Shown one piece after another: positions 11,789 through 23,703 of a stretch of 64,000 bases of DNA. Location of the stretch: contig NC_135384.1 in assembly GCF_049243985.1 (NCBI RefSeq), positions 11,342,501-11,406,500 on the forward strand, written 5' to 3'. A program made the position numbers and the translations under genes. Numbering within the stretch: position 1 is the stretch's first letter; each line of letters opens with the position of its first letter. Source of the DNA: Paroedura picta. Its lineage: Eukaryota > Chordata > Lepidosauria > Squamata > Gekkonidae. The notes beneath the pieces were generated by a model that searched no databases, had not been told where the DNA came from, and saw only the letters and a list, made by a program, of their open reading frames with translations.

Positions 11789-11942
11789 AGCTACTTAAAG
11801 ATAAATTGGAAAGTAAAACCAATCTAATTAATGAATGTCAGGAAAAAATTCGTGGATTTCATTCAGGGCACAAAATGAAAATTCTCCACTTGAGTTCAGT
11901 ACAGATACAACTGGAGAACATGTGGATGGCTGATTAAAGAAT

Positions 11943-12844
11943 TTAAGACCTTTTCCTTATCAACTGCTCTCTTTTGTTCAGTTCAGGCTTAAGGAGAATG
12001 ACATAGCACTTTGGGAAAAAGATACAGCTTAGTAGGCCACTACTGGAAGCTAAGATGGAGAAGATCTCCACGGCTACCATGTCTTTTCCTTTAGTGCTCA
12101 GGTAGGTTGGGACAAAGGACAGCCACACACTACAAAAGACCAACATGCTGAAGGTGATGAATTTGGCTTCATTGAAACTGTCAGGCAAATTCCTGGCTAG
12201 GAAAGCCACAATGAAGCAGACAATGGCAAGAAATCCGATGTAACCCAAGACACAGTAAAACATGGTGACTGACCCTTCATTGCATTGCACAATGATTTCT
12301 GTACTCATTGAACGCATGTCCATATCTGGAAAAGGAGGAGAAGTAGAAAGCCAAATTGTACAAATGCTAACTTGAACAAAGGAACAAGAAATAACAATAT
12401 AATGTGCCAAATGTTTTCCCACCCATTTTCGAAAAAGGCTTCCTGGCTTGGAGGCCATAAATGCCACAATAACAGTCACTGTTTTTGCCAGGAGAGTAGA
12501 AACAGCAACAGAGAAGATGATGCCAAATGTTATCTGTCGGAGCAGGCAAGTCACCTTGTTAGGCTTTCCCATGAAGAGCAAAGAGCAGAGGAAGCAAAGT
12601 AGAAGGGAGATGAGCAGAACGTAGGTCAAGGTCCGGTTGTTGGCTTTAACGATAGGAGTGTCCTGGTGCTTTATGAAGGCCAGAAGCACCAGAGCTGTTA
12701 TCAGAGAGAAGGAAACAGCTAAAGAGGCTAAAATAATGCCCATAGGTTCAGGAAACAACAGGAAGTTTGGGATCTTTGAAAGGCACTGATCTTGTCCTTG
12801 GTTTGGATAATGATCATCAGAGCATGTGATGCAATAATCCATAT
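11943..12844 (-). CDS. V2R B exon 6 (7TM)
   Basis: 902 nt including the stop; 299 codons from [20 protein letters not shown] to REQLIRKRS. Seven hydrophobic segments lie at about residues 33-55, 67-88, 101-124, 146-167, 194-218, 229-250 and 256-280. Family C hallmarks: [14 protein letters not shown] (TM6), [14 protein letters not shown] and [11 protein letters not shown]. Fully open. Confidence 0.97.
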
Positions 12845-12847
12845 CTG

Positions 12848-12925
12848 AAATTATTATTATTATATTATTATTATTATTAGTAGTAGTAGTAATATTATTA
12901 GTATTATCATCATCATCATTTTATT
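12848..12925. repeat. (ATT)n / (ATC)n microsatellite next to exon 6 of B
   Basis: Imperfect TTA/TAG/TCA triplets begin four bases from the exon 6 acceptor, replacing the polypyrimidine stretch seen in the other copies. It is followed to about 13000 by a short old repeat (tatttatatcccacctcc). Confidence 0.8.
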
Positions 12926-13699
12926 TATATCCCACCTCCCCCCGGAGGCTTGAGGCAGGTCACATAAAACCAATCCCCTAAAACAAGTATAATAATAATT
13001 AAAAAAAACATGGTACCCCACAGAAACCAATATTATACCTCACAGAAAGGAGAAGATAACATGGTAAATATTTTTTATCATACTTGTTCACCTTTGGTTG
13101 AGAGGGTAGGTTACAAATTTAAGGAAGGAAGAAGGGAAGGGAGGGAGGAAGCAAGCAACCAAGGAAGTTATTGTAAGATACTACCTAGCATTGTGTGATC
13201 CACAGTTTATACACTTGTCCTAATATTGAAAATATCTAAGAAGCAATGTCCTGATTTGCCCCCTCAGGAATATATTGAGATGAGAACAAGAATCTTGTGG
13301 TTAAAGAACTTTGTGGGGGACTTTAGTGGTTCCTGTTAATACTTCTCAATTTCTTACCAGTCTTAAAACAAACAAACAAACAAACAAAAAACAGAACTAA
13401 ACCCTACTTGCTGTCCATGGATTCTGTTTTTTTTATTATTCGAATTCCTTTAACATCTGAAAATCTTTGGAAATAAATAGAGAAATCTACAGTAATGTTC
13501 AACACAAGGAAGTGTAAGCTGTGAAAAAAAATCACGGCTTCAAATATTCGCTAATAAAGTCTAAACTTGCAGAAACTGAGAAGGAAAGAGACCTCTAGAT
13601 TTTATTGAATAAAGCAATGAATGGTTGACCCAATGTTCTGTTTACAGTGAAAAGCAAACTCTAAACTGGGGACTATCAGAAAACGGATCAGAATTATAT

Positions 13700-14345
13700 G
13701 AATAACAAATAATATTGTAACGCCCCTATGGAGATTTCTGTCCTCAGTTGAACTACCATGTGCAGTTCTGGACATCATATTTGAAAAAGGACATCACCAA
13801 GCTGGGGAAAGTACAGAAGACTGCACCCAAGATAAGTAAGGAGTTTGGATCTCTCTAAAGGAGGAACAGCTCTAAGCCTTTTCTGACTCAAGGCATTGTC
13901 AGTTGACAAAAGAGGTGATTAAAGGGACAGACATGATAGAGAGTTAGAAAGCATGAACTGTATAACTTTGTCTCTGTTTCTTAAAATTCAAGGGTCTTCT
14001 AGGAAACTGACGGGCAGGAGATTCAGCAGGTCAAAAGAAAATATGTCTTTATACACCACATAATTAACAAAATGGAATTTGCTGCCTGTTGAAATAGAGG
14101 TGGCCAGAGACCTCGGCAGCTGTAAAAGGGAACTGGACAGATGCATGGAGGATAGCCTATCAATGTCAACTAACCATGTTGACTAAAGGGAACCCCCACA
14201 TCCACAGGCAGCAAACTCTTGAACACCAAGGCCAGGTGGCAATTTCAGAGGAAGGATCTGTCAACTATGCCCTTTTAGTGGTAATTCAGATGCACTGGTT
14301 GGCTGGACATGATGGATGAACAGACATATCCATTAGGTCTGATCC
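13700..14345 (+). mobile_element. CR1 LINE 3' fragment (intron 5 of B)
   Basis: The plus strand matches the end of a CR1 ORF2 (QLNYHVQFW-type reading, then [16 protein letters not shown]) and the CR1 3' UTR (tgggcaggagattcagcaggtcaaaagaaaatatg, aatttgctgcctgttgaaatag). The same insertion is present in C, D, E and F, so it predates their duplication; A lacks it. Confidence 0.8.
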
Positions 14346-14485
14346 ATTACTTCTGTTTTAACTGCATAATGGGGGGATTAAAAAGTATGTTTCCTCCATG
14401 TGCAAATCTTGAAATTCCCACCCAGCAGCTGATCAAACTTTTGGGGATCTTTAACAGGAGCACTCGTTATATGAACATCTCCTAC

Positions 14486-14612
14486 CCTCTTTGTCTGACA
14501 TTTTCCCTTCCGGACACCGATCACAAAGGTAGCAGCAGAATTTCTCCCCTTCCTTCTTCTTCCTGCTATAGCCAGGCTTGCACTTATCATTACACTGAGA
14601 GAAAGGAGGCAC
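14486..14612 (-). CDS. V2R B exon 5 (NCD3G)
   Basis: 127 nt, [20 protein letters not shown] then [18 protein letters not shown]. The CDRC variant is shared with A; C-F read C(D)CE(R/Q)C. Confidence 0.94.
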
Positions 14613-14771
14613 CTGTCCTTGAAGAAAGCAGAAAGATAGAACTGAGAAGCCATTTTGCTTCGGAATTATGTCACTTCAGTAATGGAGGTGATATCGGAGA
14701 TCTCAAAGATGGCTTATTCTCCAAAGCATGGTGGAATCAACAGTGGTTGGTTTGAGAGGCAATGAGATGTT

Positions 14772-14815
14772 TTCACACCTGTGGAAGGTGTCTGTTCCCG
14801 TTATTCCTGTCCTCG
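14772..14815 (-). repeat. Stub of a second exon 4 end (intron 4 of B)
   Basis: About 44 bases resembling the 3' end and donor of exon 4 (ggtgtctgttcc, attcctgtcctc) lie about 110 bases downstream of the real exon 4. Too short to be coding. Equivalent stubs occur in C-F but not in A. Confidence 0.65.
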
Positions 14816-14922
14816 GACAGTAAATTTCATGGATAAAAAAATCTATGAAGCTTGTTTGATCCCCCTAAACCATCTGTCTACCCATTTCTATTTGTTTGAG
14901 AGACACTAAGGTAATTTCTCAC

Positions 14923-15150
14923 ATGTGAAAGGTGTCTGTTCCATTGAATCCTGTCCTCGTGGATGATTACTCTTTCGCTTAGAGGAACATGAGGATCCAG
15001 TCTCCCGATCTTGACTCTGACGTAAGACTTATTTGGAAAAGTGACCAAGTTGGTAATATCAAATCCACCTTTCAGCTCTCCTTGTTCATCAAAGGCCACT
15101 TCCTCTCCGGCAATGTTGTTGAAAGCAATTCTCTGAAGAAGGGTGTGGAG
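14923..15150 (-). CDS. V2R B exon 4
   Basis: 228 nt, [20 protein letters not shown] to [10 protein letters not shown]. The NIAGEEV variant is shared with D and differs from NSAG(V/G)KV in A, C, E and F. Confidence 0.93.
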
Positions 15151-15423
15151 CTTGGGGGAAAGAGAAAGAGCATTAAGTAGGATGGGATCAATGGCATGGA
15201 CTGGAGTGTGCTTGCCAATGCCGTTAAGTTTCCAATAGATTTTTAGATTCCTTTTTTATAGGAGAGAAGTCATTTATGAATGCAAGTATTTGGTTTTTGC
15301 TCATGAGAATGGACTTCCACTGCCAGACACAAGGCAAAGCAGTGAAGTTCGATTCCAGCTGGCAAAAAGGAAGTTTCCATAGCCCAGTTTTGAGCATATG
15401 ATTTCGATTTAAAGGGCAGGGTT

Positions 15424-15658
15424 GAAGAAGGTTTTTTGTACCTTGCCATTTGCCACTTGAAGGAGCCTCAAAGCAGCTTACAATTGTTTACCCTTTCTCT
15501 CCCCATGGCAATCGTACTGTGAAGTAGGTGAGGCTGAGAGAGCTCTGAGGATACTGTGACTTGCCCATAGTCACCCATCTGGCTTCGTTTGGAGAAGAAG
15601 TGGGGAATCAAACAAGGTTCTCCAGATTAGAGGCTACTGCTATACTACCTATGCTGGG
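15424..15658 (-). mobile_element. Old Sauria-type SINE (intron 3 of B)
   Basis: Decayed minus-strand copy: tail gaagaag near 15424, body cccatggcaatcgtactgtgaagtaggtgaggc-like, and tRNA-like head near 15620-15658. It also occurs at the same place in D, E and F and is missing in C through a local deletion. Confidence 0.75.
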
Positions 15659-16678
15659 TAGTGGGTTAGGTGAAAGACTTCTGCTGGACACTCAGAGATA
15701 CTGCCAGTCTTAATACTTGTTGTAACAGTGGACCTATTTAGTAGAAGATTTCTGCATATGTCTTCAAAGGAGAAGAGGTAAGAGGATGTGGTATTAAAGA
15801 AGACGTAAAGGCCACAATTCTATAGGATTATCTCTGGCTTTGGGAATATTCCCGGGGCATCACACTAAGGTGAAAGGGTCATGTTTTCCCTCAGTACTCA
15901 TTCTGCACTGTCAGTGCTCCTTTATAAAATCCTGATATTTGTCAACTTGTGTATAAGGACAGAACAAAGATCTCTTGAAAAGTGATTAAAACATTTAACT
16001 CATTTTTTCCCCATTCTCTTTTCTCTACCCAGACAACATATCGCTGAAGCCATGAAGGGGAAAATCTGCAACCCCTGGAACAATGTGAAGGGTGATTTCT
16101 AAAGCCATGCAGCTTCAAAAATTGATAGCCAGATCTAAATTTCCACCATTTAGGTTACGTAACAGTAATGGACTTATTGTTCTATCCGATTTTCTTTTGA
16201 CTTTGCTCAGTATCCTGCATTTTCAAATGCTGTGTGCATTTCCAGTTCTTTAATAAATGGTATTTCTTTGAAAAGTCAGTCATTTTGGTTTGTGTGAAAA
16301 ACATTAAAGCCCCTGTTTGACTCAGGTATACCAAAACAGGGGAAGGGAGGGGTAACAGCTACCCCACTTTCCAGTATAACCAAAGAACTAAGCCTAGAAG
16401 GGAAATCTGGTAGTCATGTCACCATTCAAGTTCATCGGAAGAGAATGCCTTTGATTGCTATGATTTAATGATGGCAACAAAATCCAGAGAATGGGGAAGT
16501 TCAGAAGTAGATGGAATAAGAAGCCCCATGGGGCAGGAGACACACGACAGGTAAGCGACTTCCTGAGTTTCTGGTGGGCAGGAAAAAAAACTAAAATGTC
16601 CCATTTTCCCACTCTAACCAACATATTAAACTCTAAGCCTGGCAGGGGACTGTTTTCCTCCAAGTGAAGAATAATTAC

Positions 16679-17563
16679 CTTCCAAGGAGGCACATTCAGA
16701 GAAGCCAGATTGCCTCCATTAGCTCTTGCTCTGTGGTTGGCTCTAGATGAGTCCAAGATGTGTAGGGCATGTGCAAGGGCATAGACAGCATTGTATATAC
16801 TGTAGCTGTGGTCGGTCATGCTCATTTCAAAAAAAGTTGCTGGAACACTTTCCAATCTCTCCTCTTCAGTACATGTTTCACCTGACGTTGTTGGGTTACC
16901 AGAACGTAGCAATGTACAATCGAACACATTCTCCCAGAAATCCTTGATGAAGCCATCCCCCTTTGCCCAAGTAGGTTGTAAAAGCTGAAGGAATTCAAGG
17001 AAGCCTGGGATGTCCTTTGAAGGCATGGAGAAAGAAAGAGCCCCATGGAATAGTTCTATATCATATGTCTTTTGAAAAGAATTGAATACAAAATCCACCT
17101 GGGCTGTTGTAATCCACACCTTTCCTACAGAGGTTCTCTCCAAGAATTCGATATTTGTTAGATCCCCTATCATGGTGGGCAGAATGATAGTTGTTGCCAG
17201 CCAAAGAAATGTTCCAGTTTCTCCATATATAACAATTGCATTGGCTTTGCTGTTCAGGAAATTTGTGTTACTACTGTCAATAAACCTGGTCAGAAAATCT
17301 ATGTTATCCAACTCCATATTTCTTGAAGACTTTTCTGTGAATGCTACACAAATTCCATTGCTGGATAGGATTGGCTCAAATGTCTGCAAGAAACGTTCTC
17401 CCCTTTCATCATCCAAAATGATGAGGCCAACCCATTTCCACCTGAAATGCAGAAGTAACTGGACGATTCCCTCATACTGAAGGGCTTCCTTAGGGAACAT
17501 GCGGTAAAAGGAAGGTCGACTCATTGGGCCATCCACATCTGATTCAAAGGAGCCATAGGACAA
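16679..17563 (-). CDS. V2R B exon 3
   Basis: 885 nt, open, [20 protein letters not shown] to LASLNVPPWK. The reading frame happens to stay open past the donor (GTAATTATTC) to 16394, but that extension is intronic: its first bases match the sequence after exon 3 of F and the exon-3 stubs of C-E. Confidence 0.94.
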
Positions 17564-17579
17564 CTAATGGGGGGGGGGC

Positions 17580-19390
17580 GATAATAGGAGTACTTAACTG
17601 TGTTTTTCACCAGCATAAATTAGATTGAATATCAACTTGGCTTTCCGGATTGTTGTCTATAGCCTTTGTCTGCACATTTCCTCCTTCTGCTAGGAGAATT
17701 CTCTAGAATTATTTTATTTATTTAAAACATTTATTAGCCATATCAATGTGCTGTTTAATGTGAATTAAACAAGTTTAATAAAAATTATAAAAACCCCTAC
17801 AACTTTAATAATTAGAGGTTCAAAGAGGTAAAATGAATCCTAAATAATATTGCATTCAACTTCTTCCTAAAAAATTGAAATGGGTTGGGCAGATACACCT
17901 CACTGGGAGATTGTTCCCTAACTGTGGGGCTACCAGTGAAAAGACCCTCTCTCATTTGCCCACCAGAGGAGCTTCCATGATGGGTGGGAGTCAGGAGGGT
18001 TTCTGAATTCCTGGCTGGGATCCTGTTTGCAAAGTGACCCTGGTTCCAAGCCATGTAGGGCTCTAACGATCCAAGGCAAGCTGGTCTCAGAGAGTGACTG
18101 AGAGGGAGACAGTATAGACTTTAGCACCCCTGTTTCACCTGATTAACATTCGCAACTAGAACTCATGCCACATAAAAGGGAACTTATGGTCAAAGAGGGT
18201 TCACCATTTAACCAGCATACCCTGCAGTCCAAGGGATCTGCCCAGCAACCACTGTCAAAACCAGACTGCTTTTTTACTGTTGCTGGAATATCCCCCACTT
18301 AGGGCCATTTGTGGGGTCTTGCTCATGATTCTACACACTGCAGGTCTGCTGTGAGGGAAGCCTCTAAGAGCGACTGACTGAGGCAAAGAATCTGGTTTTC
18401 TGACTGTCTCTCTGTCTCTGTCTGTGTTGTACTGAGGGACGGCCATCACTGCAACCCTTCACAGAGTGATGCAGGGACTTCTGTGGACATGCACATACAT
18501 TCTTTCTGAAGGGGCACATGTGAGGGGGGAGAGCTTTCCCTTTCAGCCTCACGGTCAGCTGACTGGGAAGCTGCCCTTCTCACAATTCTTCAGTAACTGC
18601 AGAAGGACATAGCCAAGCCATGCGTGTCTCTTATTCCCTCTCCCTCCAACATTTCTGTCCTACCACACAGGGCTTCTGTGCAGATGACGCATGTTGGGGG
18701 TTCTTTTGCCCTCTAGTTCATCTTCACAGCAACCCAGTGTAGGAGGCATTAAATATTTCTTCTGCAGAACAGCCAGTAAGCTGAGCTGTAGAAGGAGTGA
18801 CGCGGGTACATCCCACCTGGCCAATTGACTTCTGCAGCCTACATGATTTTTTGCAACAGGCATTATTGCTAGTTTCCTATATTCCTCTCTTGAATATTGC
18901 CTGGTTTGGGTGTTCGTCTTGTGTGTACAAATGGAAAATCACAGATGATAAAGTGGTCAGGAGAATAAATGTATGTTCATTAATACAAAGAAGGGAGGAG
19001 GGAGAAGGCAAATGAATGGTGACAAATCTCTTGGATTCGCTTTCATAGTTCATTGTGTAGATTTGTATGAACTGTTATTGTTGGTGTCTAAATCAAATAA
19101 CCATCTATGCATTGAACAAAATAAATTATTGTAACATGCCTGCTCCTAAGAAACACTCAAACATATTGAACCTGAATATTCAGCACACCAACGTTGGCGT
19201 CTTTTTGTAGTTGCCATTTCAAGATTCGTGTTGCACCCAAATGAAACTTAACATATTTCACCTCTCCCCTTATTTTTGGGGGGGGATATATTCCTTATTA
19301 TTCACAACCATTGATTATAGATTGACATTGATGATTGAATCAGATGTGAGATTTGTCAAAGTCCAAGTAATCCCCATTCTCTGATCATAC
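17580..19390. other. Intron 2 of B, no gene recognised
   Basis: 17580-18060 matches the intron 2 frame of the other copies without their DNA-transposon insertion. 18060-19200 is unique in this window, moderately GC-rich, and has no ORF or repeat I can name. 19240-19390 rejoins the shared sequence before exon 2 that also follows the BovB in A. Confidence 0.5.
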
Positions 19391-19683
19391 CTGTGGGATC
19401 TTGTAAAGACTTAAAAGAGTTGCTATGTCTGTTGTGATTTGAGCATTATATCCCCCAATGATACCACCCATGTTTTTTCTGGTTGCCACATTTGTAGTTT
19501 GGGATGAATCCATGTGATGTAAAGAGCAGGTCCATGGTGATCCTGTAAATCCATTTTTCAACTGTGGTGGAGTCACGGATGTGGAACCCAAGAGTGACAT
19601 TGGGCAATATGCTGGGGTTCGCATTGATCTCACGGATGGCAAAGACCAAGGCAAGGACATGCTGGTAGAACTTTGTTACCAGG
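19391..19683 (-). CDS. V2R B exon 2, frameshifted
   Basis: 293 nt against 292 in A, C, D and E. The first part encodes [20 protein letters not shown] to GFIPNYKCG. The remainder ([20 protein letters not shown]) lies in another frame. Acceptor TTTGCAG, donor GTATGATC. Confidence 0.85.
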
Positions 19684-20688
19684 CTGCAAAGAGAATCATT
19701 CATTGTTTTAGAAGAGAATCCTTCAATGCATAGCTTCTGGATTAGTCACAGTATTGTGTCTGAGAACACAACAACGTCAGGGTCTCACCTGAACCAGAGG
19801 AATAGCCCATCCGATTCACTTCTGATTTCCCATAGCACAATGCTCCTGGGAACCCCACAAGTTGGACATGGAGCCATCAGTCATTCCCACTGTACTCCAA
19901 TGACTGGTATTCAAAGGAATACTGGAGGGTCCTATTAGTTACTAAAACAAATGGCTTATGATAGATCCATCTAATTCCCTTTTGGATGTGTAATCCTATA
20001 TTGTTCAGCATAGATAGCGTTCTGTGAAGACTTGGAGATGTTTGTTCTACCCTTATTTTGAGTTTTACTATTGTGAAGCATGGAGAAGACACTCCTGTTC
20101 TACTTTTTTTTTGAACTGTGCATAATGTTTTGCACTTTTTCTGTTATGCATTTTGTACAAAATTCTAGAGATATTGAACTAGAGGGACAAAAATGTATCC
20201 CTACCAATTTCACACATGGATCAACCTGTACTGATAAACATAACAAACCTCTTCTGTCAAAATATCTTTGCATATTCACCATCCTGATGTTTTTTCAGAA
20301 GCTTAATGCATTTTTGAAATATTGGGTCCCTCTTCATTACTTTCCCCCTCAAATTTTGATATCCCTAGTGCAGAATGGAGGTGTATTTTGTGTTTTTAAA
20401 AACAAATCCCTACCTAATGCTCTACACATAAATTAGGATAGCTCAGTGCATACAGGCTGTAACCAAAAAGAGGGCAATCTCCTCAGGATTTCTTAAAGAA
20501 GCAATTTGTCCTGTCACTGGGAAAGCATCATCATTGATCTTGGAACAGGAGGTCTTCCTTTTGGTAGCCACCGGACTTAGTGTCCATCCATTACATTAAA
20601 AAAATGCCCACCTAGCTTTGCAAACATACCAGATTTACTCAAATAAAATCAGACTTCATCATCTTGTCTATGTTAGAGGATCACTTAC

Positions 20689-20891
20689 AGTGGATGACAG
20701 TAATAATCCTGGTCGGAGCGTTGCTGAAATTGAACCTTTTGTGATACACACCCAATATGAGTGACAATTCCACCAATCAGGATTTCACCCGGCTGATAAC
20801 ACTGATGTGGGATCTGAGGAGGATTATTTCCAGGGCACTTAATACTATATGATCTATACACAAGCAATGGCATTGGCATCAGCAGCAACAT
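20689..20891 (-). CDS. V2R B exon 1 with signal peptide
   Basis: ATG at 20891 opens a hydrophobic leader MLLLMPMPLLVYRSYS followed by [19 protein letters not shown]. The tryptophan of the HQWYQPGE motif seen in A, C, D and E is cysteine here. Donor GTAAGTGA, phase 2. An ATG seven codons upstream (20912) is also in frame, but the shorter start gives a standard leader. Confidence 0.85.
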
Positions 20892-20899
20892 CACAGATT

Positions 20900-22650
20900 C
20901 TGCAAAGTGCAACTAAAACATGCCTCTCTCTACATGGACTGTCCTGAGTCTCCTGTGTCATTAGCTTCAAGCTGGTTTGAAAAAGATAACTCAGGTGGCT
21001 CCTGCCCTTTCCAACCCAGTTTTCACGAGTACAAACATTAACCTTATCAGTCATGTCCCAGCTCTCTGTTTTGTATGCTACTTGAGAAACAGAGATTGGA
21101 AAACTGCCTCTCTCTAGTTGCTTGTTTTAGCAGAGAATGCCTCAGTGGTGGCTTTTATCACCAGAACGTTGAGTCTTCATTTCTAATTTGTTGTCTGTCT
21201 CTTTATGGAAAGGGATCTGAAATTCGACAGGGCAAATAAGTGACAATGATTTTGGTAATTATAGTGAAGCTAATCTCCTCTGAAAAACTGTTGTTCGTGT
21301 TCATGGATCATTTCCTGCAGAAATAGTGAAGAAAAATATTTGTCTGAACTTAGCTTCTCTCTAGGGAGACCAGCAGGTGGAATGGTAATCTTAGACCAAA
21401 GAGGTCCCCTCCCATCCATGGGAAAAACCTGGGGGATTGTCAAAAGGGAGGAGACCATGCAAAAACTGTGAACAACTTCTCTTCAGACCCATCTATCTGT
21501 TTATTGAATTACAACATTCTTTTCCTGTTTAGCTAAAACCTCCCCCCTCTTACCTTGGCTTAGCCATGCAAAAAGCTTTGCATCCTGCAAGCAACACCTC
21601 TTTGCAGTGCATCCCACTCAGGAGCTTAGCCATTCGTCTGCCTCCCCTCTCCTGCCCTGTTGCCCTAGGAAGCAGGGCAAAGGTGGAAAAGAGGGAGTGG
21701 GAAAGCAAGGAACTACTCTCATTGTCCTTTGAAGCTTTAAACGCCCACCCCTCTATAGTCTAGGCTTAAGCCAAAGCCATGAAGCCTGTGAAACCAAGTC
21801 AGACTCCATCTTAAAGAGCTTGGTCTTGTCCACAGGTTCTGATTTACAGTCTCTGATTGACACAGGTACCCCATGACTCAGTATTGTTCTCCACCCCACT
21901 GTATTGCTGATTTAATGGACCAGGTAAATCCTGTTTGCCCAGGGGCTCCTAGACAAACCTCATTGTCTTTCATATGACTAATACTTGGCCCTGCTGCCAT
22001 GAGAAATGTCTTACACAAACCCTGCAGCTAGACCTATTGAGACATCATGGCTCCCTTTTCTTAGACCTATTAACACCAAAGGCAGGAGCAGTGGTGTGAT
22101 CTAGATGGTTGTAGTGAGAAGGTACTGTTGTTGGATTTGGATCATCATCTGACACCAAATTGCTTGAGATTATAATTGGGCTAGAAGCCAGAGACAGACA
22201 TTGCTTCCTTATGATGGACTGAGTTCTGAACTCGGTTAAGCTTTCTTTACAACAAACATCTATATAGAGGATACTTAAGCCTCTGTTTTGAATTCTTATA
22301 CTTTATAGACTGTGCCATATAACTCCAGATGTCATTGCATTAGCTAAAAAATTTAGCTTATTTCATTGTTCAACTGAATGGCTTTAAAAGTCAAGGTTGC
22401 CTAGAAATCAATTTATGAAGCTGGTTTCCGGCACAGCCAAATACAATGAAAACTGAAATTTCCTTTCAGCTAGTTAAATTAGACATTTGAGGGTGAAAAA
22501 CTGAACCATTCTGAAATATGTAGCAATATACTTGTCATCTCTTGGATTGATTTCATACTGTGCTAAAGTACTTAGTTGCAGGGATCTTTGTGAGTAGAGG
22601 GGTGTATTGAGGGTTATGAAATAAACCAGACTTTTATAAAATCAATGAAG
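20900..22650. other. Spacer B/C, no gene seen
   Basis: 20900-21480 is 5' flank shared with C-E. 21540-21760 resembles the block near 32300-32560 upstream of C. 21770-22250 is unique in the window. 22270-22800 is the shared 3' flank of the array's genes. No coding evidence. Confidence 0.5.
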
Positions 22651-22656
22651 TTTATT
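22651..22656 (-). promoter_or_regulatory. Candidate poly(A) signal of gene C
   Basis: AATAAA on the minus strand about 146 nt past the stop, in the same context as in B, D and E. Confidence 0.55.
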
Positions 22657-22801
22657 AGCTACTTAAAGATAAATTGCAAAGTAAAACTAATCTAATTAAT
22701 GAATGTCAGGAAACGATTCATTATGTGCAAAACATGAAAATTTTCCATTTGAATGCAGTACAGATACAACGAGTGAACACATGGATGACTGATTAAAGTA
22801 T

Positions 22802-23703
22802 TTAAGACCTATTCCTTATCAGCTGCTCTCTTTTGTTCAGTTCAGGCCTCAGGAGAATGATATAGCACTTTGGGAAAAAGATGCAGCCTAGTAGGCCACC
22901 ACTGGAAGCTAAGATGGAGAAGATCTCCACGGCTACCATGTCCTTTCCTTTAGTGCTCAGGTAGGTTGGAACAAAGGACAGCCACACACTACAAAAAACC
23001 AACATGCTGAAGGTGATGAATTTGGCTTCATTGAAGCTGTCAGGCAAATTCCTGGCAAGGAAAGCCACAATGAAGCAGAAGGTAGCTAGAAATCCGATGT
23101 AACCCAAGACACAGTAAAACATGGTGACTGACCCTTCATTGCATTGCACAATGATTGCTGTACTCATTGAAAGCATGTCCGTATCTGGGAAGGGAGGAGA
23201 AGTAGCAAGCCAAATGGTACAAATGCTAACTTGAACAAAGGAACAAGAAATAACAATATAATATGCCAAATGTTTCCCCACCCATTTTCGAAAAAGGCTT
23301 CCTGGCTTGGAGGCCATAAATGCCACAATAACGGTCACTGTTTTTGCCAGGACAGAAGAAACAGCAACAGAGAAGATGATGCCAAATGTCATCTGTCGGA
23401 GCAGGCAAGTCACCTTGTTAGGCTGCCCAATGAAGAACAAAGAGCAGAGGAAGCAAAGGAGGAGAGAGATGAGCAGAATGTAGGTCAAGGTCCGGTTGTT
23501 GGCTTTAACAATCGGGGTGTCCTGGTGCTTTAGGAAGGCCAGAAGCACCAGAGCTGTTATCAGAGAGAAGGAAAGAGCTAAAGAGGCCAAAATAATGCTC
23601 ATAGGCTCAGAGAATGACAGAACATTTAGAATCTTTGGAAGGCAATGGTCTTGTCCTTGGTTTGGATAATGACCTTTAAAGCAGGTGATGCAATAATCCA
23701 TGT
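22802..23703 (-). CDS. V2R C exon 6 (7TM)
   Basis: 902 nt with stop, [20 protein letters not shown] to REQLIRNRS, seven TM segments, open. Reads [15 protein letters not shown] in TM5 (as E and F) and [11 protein letters not shown] at TM7 (as B and F). Confidence 0.97.

Larger units (their letters stand above)
11943..20891 (-). pseudogene. V2R gene B, probable pseudogene (1-nt frameshift in exon 2)
   Basis: Exons: 20689-20891, 19391-19683, 16679-17563, 14923-15150, 14486-14612, 11943-12844. This is the only copy here with an intact, in-frame signal peptide (MLLLMPMPLLVYRSYS, ATG at 20891). Exon 2, however, is 293 nt rather than 292: an extra base in an A run (minus strand, near 19479-19485) changes YKCGTEKNMGG to [11 protein letters not shown] and leads to an early stop. 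All other exons are open with normal splice sites. Because the change sits in a homopolymer, an assembly or sequencing error is possible, in which case B would be the most complete gene (878 aa). Intron 5 holds a CR1 piece and intron 3 an old Sauria-type SINE. Confidence 0.7.

Noticed and set aside
13010-13198. Short ORFs near microsatellites and antisense to V2R exons (e.g. 12372-12602, 23231-23533)
   Set aside because: They are shadows of the V2R exons or of simple repeats; they recur only because the exons do.
16394-16678. Extension of the B exon 3 frame beyond its donor (also F 61735-61887)
   Set aside because: The consensus donor follows PWK, the same point ends exon 3 in every copy, and exon 4 joins there in phase. 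The readthrough is intronic.
18797-19015. Possible LINE C-terminus in intron 2 of B
   Set aside because: Faint resemblance only in a short frame, with no catalytic box, tail or target duplication. Left as unassigned intron.
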